DNA of 6,879 nt from contig JAAZIG010000134.1 in the NCBI GenBank assembly GCA_012510325.1, positions 1 through 6,879 of the forward strand, read 5' to 3'. Shown piece after piece: positions 1 through 5,692 of this stretch; the first letter of the stretch is position 1; each line of letters begins with the position of its first letter. Source of the stretch: Bacillota bacterium (GTDB lineage Bacteria > Bacillota > Dethiobacteria > DTU022). The translations under genes were made by a program, and so were the position numbers. Under the pieces are notes generated by a model, which was given only the letters and a program-made list of their open reading frames with translations, ran no database searches and was not told where the DNA came from.

Positions 1-245
1 CCAGGGTAAAGCCACCTCGCTACAGGGTGCCCCAGGCGCAGGCTCTACTTACAGTGCCACACAGCCCACGCCTGGCAAAGCACACCTTGACTTGCCCGAA
101 GGCACCCCGAGAGCAATCGTCATTGTTCTGCTATCCAGACCCGCAATAACTTTGCCCTGCCTGAAACACAATCCTCGGTTTTAAACGGAACCCCATGCAC
201 AGCTGCACCGAGGCATATTTCCAGTGGAAATCGCCCTGGCCTTTA
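1..245. other. Region downstream of the substrate-binding protein, no confident gene
   Basis: No permease or other minus-strand start follows the substrate-binding protein stop at 246. Two plus-strand frames are open from the left edge (to TAA at 182-184 and to about 149), but neither resembles a known protein and they overlap each other, so I do not call them. Besides the nested repeats at 25-107 there is a 7-bp inverted repeat CCTCGGT/ACCGAGG (173-179 with 207-213) with a 27-nt loop. I see no clear intrinsic terminator for the operon. Confidence 0.4.
25..107. repeat. Nested inverted repeats near the left edge
   Basis: GGGTGCC (25-31) is complementary to GGCACCC (101-107), and inside it CCAGGCG (32-38) is complementary to CGCCTGG (69-75). 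The two left arms are adjacent, so a branched RNA or DNA fold is possible. On the minus strand GGCAAG and CTTTGCC lie between the right arms and may form a further hairpin. I do not recognise an RNA family. Confidence 0.5.
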
Positions 246-1748
246 CTACCAGCTGTAATTGTAAATAAAATACTGTTCCGTGTTAATTGCTTTGGCCCCT
301 TTGAGGTCTTTGTTAAACGCAATGTTCGCATCATTCCAGATGATCGGAATATTCGGCACCTCATCGCGGATGATGGTCATGGCATTTTCGTAGGCCTTCT
401 GCCGGTCCTCTTCACTGGTTGCATAGCGCGCTTCTTCTAAATACTGGTCAACCGCGGAACTGTTGAATCTCACGTAATTTCCAGTTGACGTTTTCTCAGA
501 ATGGAACATGTCATAGACATACACATCCGGATCGGGACAGATATAACCCCAACCGCCCATATAAGCGTCAAACTGTCCTTTTTCAAGAAGCTCATAAAAC
601 GCAGCGGTCTCCACCACATCCGTTTTCACGGTTACGCCTAATTCATACAAGTTTGCCAGCGCAACCTCCGCATGTGCCGAACGGGCTGTCGTGGTAACCA
701 GTTGAAAGTCGAACCCGTCTGCATAACCTGCCTCCGCCAACAGCTCTTTGGCTTTTTCAATATCTTTCGCCGGTGTTTTGTCATCAGCTGAATAACCAAC
801 AACACCCTTGGGAATATGGGAATCGGCGATCGTGGCATAACCATCGGTAGCGGCTTCATTAATCTGGTTTTTGTCTATCGCAAGAACCATGGCCATTCTA
901 ACCTTCGGATCATTAAACGGTTCCTTATCACAATTAAACGCAAGCAGTGAGCTCATCAGTGACTGGGTGCTGCTTAATACCAAATTATCATCAGATTCAA
1001 TTTGCGCTCTATTTGTTGAATCGACACCGACCAAAACGTCAAGTTCACCATTTTTAAGCGCCAATGCCGCTGAGGCAGCATTGGGGGTCATCTTGTAGAC
1101 CAAGTTAGCGATAGGCGCCTTGTCTAGATGATATTTGTCAAACGCCTTGAACACCATGCTGTCACCCTGTGTATAACTCACAAATTCATACGGACCGCTG
1201 CCCATTGTCTGCCTCAGGAAGGGATCCTCGTTCTCCTCAACGTAGGACTTGCTGGTAATACCACTGTACGCTCCAGCCAATGACAGAAATGGTGCGTACG
1301 CATAATCCAAGGTGACAACGAGAGTAAGGTCATCGGGAGCTTCAATTTTATCGATATAGCTAAAATATGTTCCCACGTAGGATGAATCGATACATCTTTG
1401 GAGTGAGAACCCCGCATCTTCTGCTGTAACCGGAGTTCCATCATGGAAGAACATATCTTCGTACAAAGTAAATGTGTACACCATACCATCCGGCGAAATA
1501 TCCCATTCCTTGGCCGCACCGGGGATGATGCCGCCATCCGCATCCACTCTTACCAGAGGCTCGTAAGCGTTTGAGAGGATACTTTCAGTGATCTGTGTGT
1601 CGTATCCCTGCGGGTCCATTGAAGTTGCCAGGTAGCTCACGCCTATTGTTACACTATCCTTGACCTCTGAATCTGTATCACCACACCCAACAAGAACCAA
1701 AGAGAGCAATAGCACAACTGCAATTCTAACAATCATTTTTCCGTTCAT
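246..1748 (-). CDS. Peptide/nickel-type ABC transporter substrate-binding lipoprotein (SBP_bac_5 family)
   Basis: Extracytoplasmic solute-binding lipoprotein of 500 residues that would deliver oligopeptides or a similar ligand to an ABC importer. The N-terminus has a short basic segment (K4, R8), a hydrophobic core and a lipobox L19-V-G-C22, so C22 is the predicted lipidated residue. Family 5 hallmarks follow: AYEPLVRVD near the mature N-terminus, then PGAAKEWDISPDGMVYTF and FHDGTPVTAEDAGFSLQR, with the DP(D) and IPIIW elements near the C-terminus. Length is normal for the family. The reading frame is open 23 codons further upstream, but I start at the ATG at 1748 because AAGGGG (1755-1760) sits 6 nt before it and the lipoprotein signal begins there. 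The stop is TAG. It lies 65 nt after the serine dehydratase stop with no terminator between, so the two are probably cotranscribed. No permease follows within the window. The ligand cannot be read from sequence. Confidence 0.93.
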   Translation of the reverse strand: MNGKMIVRIAVVLLLSLVLVGCGDTDSEVKDSVTIGVSYLATSMDPQGYDTQITESILSNAYEPLVRVDADGGIIPGAAKEWDISPDGMVYTFTLYEDMFFHDGTPVTAEDAGFSLQRCIDSSYVGTYFSYIDKIEAPDDLTLVVTLDYAYAPFLSLAGAYSGITSKSYVEENEDPFLRQTMGSGPYEFVSYTQGDSMVFKAFDKYHLDKAPIANLVYKMTPNAASAALALKNGELDVLVGVDSTNRAQIESDDNLVLSSTQSLMSSLLAFNCDKEPFNDPKVRMAMVLAIDKNQINEAATDGYATIADSHIPKGVVGYSADDKTPAKDIEKAKELLAEAGYADGFDFQLVTTTARSAHAEVALANLYELGVTVKTDVVETAAFYELLEKGQFDAYMGGWGYICPDPDVYVYDMFHSEKTSTGNYVRFNSSAVDQYLEEARYATSEEDRQKAYENAMTIIRDEVPNIPIIWNDANIAFNKDLKGAKAINTEQYFIYNYSW

Positions 1749-1754
1749 TTTTTT

Positions 1755-1760
1755 CCCCTT
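1755..1760 (-). promoter_or_regulatory. Ribosome binding site that sets the start of the substrate-binding protein
   Basis: AAGGGG on the minus strand, 6 nt before the ATG at 1748. It decides against the longer upstream frame, which would place 23 mostly polar residues before the lipoprotein signal peptide and overlap the preceding gene. Confidence 0.7.
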
Positions 1761-1813
1761 CTCTTTTGATGTATTAACATGGTAGCGCCCATTGAACAAA
1801 CGGAAGGACAACA

Positions 1814-3406
1814 TCAATTACTTTTCAAACGCCATGCTCGAAACATTTCCGCACATCTGCGACCTGTGTCTGTTTCGCAACACCCCCCTTTCGAAGTGCA
1901 TCGCAGATCCCTGGGCATTTCGCGGCCAATCCGATCGGCGACACACAATACCTCATGTAACGGCAACACCGCATTCTTGCCGGACAAAGCAACATCGGAA
2001 AACGTGATCGCCATAATAACAGCCGTTACAACGCGGCTGGCACAAGGCTGATTAAAACCACCGGGAATAGGATCGCAAGGCCAACCCAATGCAGATTGCA
2101 GAGCCATCGAAGAAGCCGTTTCCACTTCATGCGGAGAGCCGCCCCTCATATAAGTTACACCTGCCGCTGCCATGGCCGAACATACCCCGCATTCACCGGC
2201 ACAGCCGATAATCTCCCCTGTAGGATTTGTCCAGGTGTATGCAATCGCCCCAACACCTGCAGCCACAAACAATGCCTTGAGCAAATCCTCATCACTGTAG
2301 CCAGATTCTTCTTTCACTGCAGACAGGACTGCATAAACAATTCCGCCGCCCGTCCCCATCGGTCCGGGAACAATCTGAACTCCATGCACCGCAGTAATCG
2401 CGGCGTAAGAGTATCCGATGGCACTTTCCAGAACAGGACCGAGGAGTGTACCCCTGTTGCGAGCGTACCGCTCCCATTTGTCATAGTGAAACCCACTAAA
2501 AGGATCTTCCAGGATAATCGCATTTTCGCCAAAAGCTTTTCGCGTCTGCCCGTGCATTTTCTCTTTAATGTATTGCATATAAGCTATTACTTCGGCTTCG
2601 CTCCACCCGGAGGCATCTATTTCATACTGTATGGCCACTTCGGACAAGCTCTTGTTTTGGTTCTCGCAAACCTCGATCCATTCCGAAAATGTTTTGAAGA
2701 GCTGTCTCTTGCGATCACCCGTCGTGACAACCGGTAAAACCGGCCGAATCACAGATGAGTCAATTGCTTTTAGTTTTTCTTGGAGTTCGGCGAGATCATG
2801 TTCAACAGAGGTATGTACAAAAAGAAGCCATTTCCCCAAATGCGATGGTGCCGTCTCCGCTTTCAAGAACCCTTTTAATTTCGAACAAAACACAGCCTCA
2901 CTATTCAGGGTATCTTTGCAATCATACTCAAAAAGATAGACATAGGCATCGCCATGGATCGAGCATGTATAATCGCTGACCCGGACGATTTCAACCCTGC
3001 CCCCACCCGTCGAATTCCCGACAAGTGATCTTGTTTTGCCGCTAACACCAGTTAGCACAAACTTGATGGCGTTGATATGATCGCTCTCCCGCAAATCAAT
3101 AAAATGAAACTGGTATGTAATCCCTTCTTGGGCTAATAACTCTTTGATTGAAAAGATACGAACATCATCTGGCAACAATCCATAGGCGCCGCTAAGCATC
3201 CCTAAATCCTCTCGCATCATCCCAAATGTACCGGCAAATGAACCCTCTTTATCCATAAATATATCGATGCGGGCAACATCTTCTCCCAGCATCGATCTCG
3301 CCATATAGCCAATACGACAGGGTGCCGCTGTATGTGAACTTGAACCTGCCTGCATCACAGGTCCGTAAACATCATTAAACAAATCCGGATAATACTTCAC
3401 CTGCAT
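1814..3406 (-). CDS. Single-chain iron-sulfur L-serine dehydratase (L-serine ammonia-lyase) family protein, beta and alpha domains fused
   Basis: Predicted cytoplasmic 4Fe-4S enzyme of the sdaA type, which deaminates L-serine to pyruvate and ammonia. Residues about 1-150 match the beta domain: SSSHTAAPCRIG (22-33), GSFAGTFG (55-62) and the GVSGKTRSLVGNSTGGGRVEI segment. Residues about 155-230 alternate strand and helix in an ACT-like way. Residues about 320-520 are the alpha domain with GPMGTGGG, AAGVGAI and GCAGEC. Likely cluster ligands by alignment to E. coli SdaA are C402, C444 and C455; the CDP...PC pair keeps the 10-residue spacing. At 530 residues it is longer than E. coli SdaA (about 454) and unusually Cys-rich (extra C406, C409 and four near the C-terminus). 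The ATG at 3406 is preferred over the TTG at 3412 because GGGGAGAG (3417-3424) is 10 nt from the ATG and only 4 nt from the TTG. The family is clear; serine as substrate is inferred. Confidence 0.85.
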   Translation of the reverse strand: MQVKYYPDLFNDVYGPVMQAGSSSHTAAPCRIGYMARSMLGEDVARIDIFMDKEGSFAGTFGMMREDLGMLSGAYGLLPDDVRIFSIKELLAQEGITYQFHFIDLRESDHINAIKFVLTGVSGKTRSLVGNSTGGGRVEIVRVSDYTCSIHGDAYVYLFEYDCKDTLNSEAVFCSKLKGFLKAETAPSHLGKWLLFVHTSVEHDLAELQEKLKAIDSSVIRPVLPVVTTGDRKRQLFKTFSEWIEVCENQNKSLSEVAIQYEIDASGWSEAEVIAYMQYIKEKMHGQTRKAFGENAIILEDPFSGFHYDKWERYARNRGTLLGPVLESAIGYSYAAITAVHGVQIVPGPMGTGGGIVYAVLSAVKEESGYSDEDLLKALFVAAGVGAIAYTWTNPTGEIIGCAGECGVCSAMAAAGVTYMRGGSPHEVETASSMALQSALGWPCDPIPGGFNQPCASRVVTAVIMAITFSDVALSGKNAVLPLHEVLCVADRIGREMPRDLRCTSKGGCCETDTGRRCAEMFRAWRLKSN

Positions 3407-3416
3407 ATTCAAACCA

Positions 3417-3424
3417 CTCTCCCC
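3417..3424 (-). promoter_or_regulatory. Ribosome binding site of the serine dehydratase gene
   Basis: GGGGAGAG on the minus strand. The spacing is 10 nt to the ATG at 3406 but only 4 nt to the in-frame TTG at 3412, which favours the ATG. Confidence 0.6.
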
Positions 3425-3480
3425 ATAAGCATAGTCAACTCAATTCAATCAAACTCTGTCTGGAATTAATTTCCTCATCG

Positions 3481-3753
3481 GTGTATAAAAAACATCCAAC
3501 TGATAATATTTCTCCTAAAAATATGTCATTGCCCGGTGAGAATGTCATTGGTCGGCTCGCCGGCCTCCCAGACCACCGCAGGTACCGTCCGCCATATTGC
3601 GGCTCCAAAGTTTACAGGACAGCCTTACTTCTAGCTATGCTTGCCATAATCAAGATGCGGGACCAGCCATTAGGCTGTTCTCATTATTGGGCGTACGCAA
3701 AAAGGGCAAGTGAAAACCTTTCGGCTTTCCTTGCCCTCTGTCCTTTCACCTGA
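3481..3753 (+). pseudogene. Possible remnant of a transposase N-terminus (ISAs1/H-repeat type), weak
   Basis: A 90-codon open frame on the plus strand, opposite to all other genes, opening with GTG and without a convincing Shine-Dalgarno site. About residues 24-70 carry LPDHRR followed by a basic segment and a hydrophobic run (TALLLAMLAIIK), then an aromatic-rich stretch. This order recalls the N-terminal associated domain of ISAs1/H-repeat DDE transposases (PDxR, then an LLALLAI-type helix). No DDE catalytic part follows: the frame runs through the riboswitch terminator and stops in aptamer 2. If real, it is a truncated fragment whose similarity must end before about 3704. It could equally be a chance frame in a non-coding leader; I could not test the similarity. 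Confidence 0.25.
3699..3736 (-). terminator. Intrinsic terminator of the glycine riboswitch
   Basis: On the minus strand GGGCAAG (from 3736) pairs with CTTGCCC (ending at 3704). The stem continues through GAAA/TTTC with one bulged A and GCC/GGT, and is closed by a GAAA tetraloop, giving about 14 base pairs. Five U residues follow at 3703-3699. The first G of the stem (3736) is also the last base of P1 of aptamer 2, and the 3' strand of P1 can pair with part of the U tract, so the two structures touch at their bases. Confidence 0.85.
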
Positions 3754-3822
3754 GAGATTAACCCTAGAACTACCGGGGCACTTCCCCGTCGGTGTCCCGC
3801 ATATGGCAGGCGCTCTCCAGAG
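3736..3822 (-). ncRNA. Glycine riboswitch aptamer 2
   Basis: P1 is 5 bp (3822-3818 with 3740-3736). The conserved ACACCGACGGGG core and the CUCUCAGGUGAAAGGACAGAG 3' element are present. It abuts the terminator stem, so it is the aptamer positioned to control transcription. Confidence 0.92.
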
Positions 3823-3831
3823 TTGCATCCT

Positions 3832-3924
3832 CTGCTGGTACTTTTACCTGAGAGTTTCCCTCATCGCTGCCAAACGATCGGTTGCTCCTTCGGTGTCCTT
3901 CTTCAGAAGGTCCTCTCCCAGCAG
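3832..3924 (-). ncRNA. Glycine riboswitch aptamer 1
   Basis: The 7-bp P1 (3924-3918 with 3838-3832) is stronger than P1 of the second aptamer. The conserved ACACCGAAGG core and the CUCUCAGGUAAAAG 3' element are intact. An alternative hairpin just upstream, AGCAGAU/AUCUGCU (3935-3920), would compete with P1 formation. Confidence 0.92.
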
Positions 3925-3998
3925 ATTCATCTGCTTTTTAAGCATATTATTTTGACAAATGCAACATGAACAGTTACTGCTGCTTAACTCTAAAACAG

Positions 3999-4027
3999 AT
4001 TATAAATCAACGATATCTGTTTGTCAA
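3999..4027 (-). promoter_or_regulatory. Sigma-A (sigma70-type) promoter of the riboswitch / serine dehydratase operon, perfect consensus
   Basis: The -35 box TTGACA (4027-4022) and the -10 box TATAAT (4004-3999) are separated by exactly 17 bp on the minus strand. Transcription would begin near 3992, about 58 nt before the leader strand of the kink-turn, giving a leader of about 585 nt before the serine dehydratase start. Full consensus fits a promoter whose output is set downstream by the riboswitch. Confidence 0.9.
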
Positions 4028-4099
4028 TCATACGTTTCCGTTGTTCTGTTTCCAGAAATTCCGCAAACGATATTTGAAGAAATAGCGCAAACCTTGCCG

Positions 4100-4131
4100 C
4101 TTATTTGACAGCCAACTAAATCTTATTTGAC
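4100..4131. repeat. 10-bp direct repeat upstream of the riboswitch promoter
   Basis: The sequence cttatttgac occurs at 4100-4109 and again at 4122-4131. The repeats start 22 bp apart, about two helical turns, and lie about 75-105 bp upstream of the -35 box. This would suit a dimeric regulator, but I recognise no specific operator. Confidence 0.4.
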
Positions 4132-4140
4132 CAAAAAATG

Positions 4141-4288
4141 CTGGTGCGGCGCCGTTTGGGCACATCTCCCGGGCCCGCTCCCCGGGTCAGGGATTAATTT
4201 GTAATCCGGGCGTGGCCGGGCGAGCCTTATCCTGCTCTTTTTAGGCACCTTGTTCAGGCAACCCGGTTTCAAAAGGCCCTCCATTGTA
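4141..4288. other. Gene-free, GC-rich, palindrome-rich segment after lpdA
   Basis: No coding frame is apparent. It holds two inverted repeats: CCCGGG at 4168-4173 and again at 4181-4186 (7-nt loop), and GGATTA/TAATCC at 4191-4207 (5-nt loop). Neither is followed on the minus strand by a run of T, so I do not call an intrinsic terminator for lpdA, although one of these structures may help end that transcript. Together with 3407-4140 this makes an intergenic region of about 880 bp between the two minus-strand units. Confidence 0.5.
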
Positions 4289-5686
4289 TTAAAGTTGCAG
4301 GTGTAACGGCATGCCGAAAACAGCCAGCGAAGCCTCCCAGATGGTTTCGCTGAGAGTCGGATGAGGGTGAATCAACCCAACCAGATCGGACACTTTCGTT
4401 TTGGATGCAACAGCCAAGGTGCCCTCTTGTATGAGCGCGGAAGCATGAGGACCGAGGATATGCATTCCCAGCACAGTTCCGTTCTCCGAGTCGGCAATAA
4501 TCTTGACCACCCCGTCCCCCTCACCCTGGAGAAAAGCTTTCCCGTTGGCGCCAAAGGGGAATTTGCCCACCTTGACGGCAATACCTCTCTCCGTGGCCTC
4601 CTCTTCCGTGAGACCAACACGAGCCAACTCGGGACTGGTAAAGATACATCCCGGAATCGCCCTCCCGCTAAAGGAAACGCTGCCACCGGCGCTATTTTCT
4701 GCAGCGGCGATCCCCTGATGCATGGCCGTGTGAGCCAGAAAATAGCCCGGAGAGGTCACATCGCCCACGGCGTAAACTCCGGCAACACTTGTTGCCATTT
4801 GCGCATCTGTCTCGATCCCCCGCTCGCTGTGATTAATCCCCATTGCGGCCAAATCGAGCCCTCCGAAAGCAGGGCGGCGGCCTACTGCCACAAGCACTTT
4901 CTCTGCGACCAGCCTCTCCTCCCCCCGGGCTCCCGCCACTGTCAGAGCAAGTCCGCCTTCCCGGCAAGCGCTGATTTCACGCAACGCTGTTCCGGTCATG
5001 ATTTTGATTCCTTGTCTGCGCAAATACGGAGTGAGCCGGCGAACCATCTCCCGATCTTCGCGGCGCAATAAAATGCTCCGCTGGACAATGGTCACAGAAA
5101 CCCCGAAGGAAGCGAAGATTGAAGCCATCTCCAGAGCAATAACACCGCCGCCGATGACGGCGATACTGGCGGGAAGCTCGCTCAAAGCGAGAGCTTCCCG
5201 GGAATAGAGCACTCCGGGCAGATTCACCCCCGGAACAGAAGGCACCACCTCACTGCTTCCCGTGGCAATGATCAATTTTTCCGTCCCGAAATTGCCCTGC
5301 TCGGCACCGGGCAGATGCACCCGGCCCCGCTTTGCCGAAAGGAGCTCCGCCTGTCCCCGCCACACGGTCACCCCTGAACTTTTCAGCAACCTTTCCAAGC
5401 CTTCAGCAAGATTTCCCACCACGGCACATTTTCGCTGATGAATTTTGCCATAGTCAAAACTGATTTCTCCGGCAGATATACCAAAAATAGAGGCCTCCCT
5501 AAATTTGCGGTACAGCGAAGCAGAGTGGAGCAGGCTCTTTGTCGGAATACAGCCGTGATTCAAACAGGTACCGCCCAGGTTTTCCCTTTCCACCAGAAGG
5601 GTTTTTAAACCCAAGGCAGCTCCCCGCAGCGCCGCGCTGTAGCCACCCGGCCCTCCACCGATAACGGTAAGCTGAAATTGTTCCAT
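4289..5686 (-). CDS. lpdA: Dihydrolipoamide dehydrogenase (L-protein / E3)
   Basis: Cytoplasmic FAD flavoprotein that reoxidises protein-bound dihydrolipoamide, here probably on GcvH of the glycine cleavage system, passing electrons to NAD(P). The 465 residues are full length. FAD motif GGGPGG is at 10-15 with E33 after the second strand. The redox pair is GGTCLNHGC, C41 and C46. The dinucleotide motif VIGGGVIALEMA is at 177-188, the second FAD motif VYAVGD at 304-309, and the C-terminal catalytic HPHPTLSE at 440-447 (H442 and E447 by family). The HPHPTLSE signature separates it from mercuric and glutathione reductases. The ATG at 5686 has GGAGGT at 5700-5695, which overlaps the end of lipM; the gap to the lipM stop is 6 nt, so the genes are likely translationally coupled. 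Oddity: Q202-R203 ends the second strand of the NAD fold where NAD-specific enzymes have Glu. Confidence 0.95.
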   Translation of the reverse strand: MEQFQLTVIGGGPGGYSAALRGAALGLKTLLVERENLGGTCLNHGCIPTKSLLHSASLYRKFREASIFGISAGEISFDYGKIHQRKCAVVGNLAEGLERLLKSSGVTVWRGQAELLSAKRGRVHLPGAEQGNFGTEKLIIATGSSEVVPSVPGVNLPGVLYSREALALSELPASIAVIGGGVIALEMASIFASFGVSVTIVQRSILLRREDREMVRRLTPYLRRQGIKIMTGTALREISACREGGLALTVAGARGEERLVAEKVLVAVGRRPAFGGLDLAAMGINHSERGIETDAQMATSVAGVYAVGDVTSPGYFLAHTAMHQGIAAAENSAGGSVSFSGRAIPGCIFTSPELARVGLTEEEATERGIAVKVGKFPFGANGKAFLQGEGDGVVKIIADSENGTVLGMHILGPHASALIQEGTLAVASKTKVSDLVGLIHPHPTLSETIWEASLAVFGMPLHLQL

Positions 5687-5692
5687 GATTTG

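Larger units (their letters stand above)
3736..3934 (-). ncRNA. Tandem glycine riboswitch (two aptamers) with leader-linker kink-turn
   Basis: Two consecutive glycine aptamers in the leader of the serine dehydratase transcript. Aptamer 1 spans 3924-3832 with P1 CUGCUGG/CCAGCAG and contains GGGAGAGGACC, the ACACCGAAGGAGCAA core and the ACUCUCAGGUAAAAG 3' signature. Aptamer 2 spans 3822-3736 with P1 CUCUG/CAGAG and contains GGAGAGCGCC, GGGACACCGACGGGG and CUCUCAGGUGAAAGGACAGAG. The linker is only 9 nt, as is usual for the tandem class. The upstream leader (3934-3925) and the linker (3831-3825) can form a kink-turn. An intrinsic terminator follows directly, so control is most likely transcriptional. 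The direction of response (glycine on or off) is not evident, because P1 of aptamer 2 and the terminator share only a few bases. Confidence 0.95.

Noticed and set aside
2..184. Plus-strand frame open from the left edge, about 60 codons
   Set aside because: A second overlapping frame is open too, the peptide resembles no family I know, and the DNA contains nested inverted repeats. Not enough to call a gene without the sequence to the left.
2096..2737. 213-codon plus-strand open frame inside the serine dehydratase gene
   Set aside because: It lies wholly opposite a gene with strong family motifs, and its protein is rich in Cys, His and Arg with no recognisable domain; a shadow frame.
3404..3412. 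TTG at 3412 as start of the serine dehydratase
   Set aside because: Only 4 nt separate it from the Shine-Dalgarno site, whereas the ATG at 3406 has 10 nt.
3481..3590. Separate promoter for the serine dehydratase downstream of the terminator
   Set aside because: AT-rich TATTAT-like sequences occur, but the best -35 candidate has a 15-bp spacer and poor match; not supportable.
4105..4133. TTGACA on the plus strand at 4105-4110 as a possible promoter
   Set aside because: No TATAAT-like box lies at the right spacing and no plus-strand gene follows; the hexamer is largely part of the direct repeat.
4361..5071. 236-codon plus-strand open frame opposite lpdA
   Set aside because: lpdA has every expected motif; the opposite frame reads as composition-driven noise with no domain and no ribosome site.
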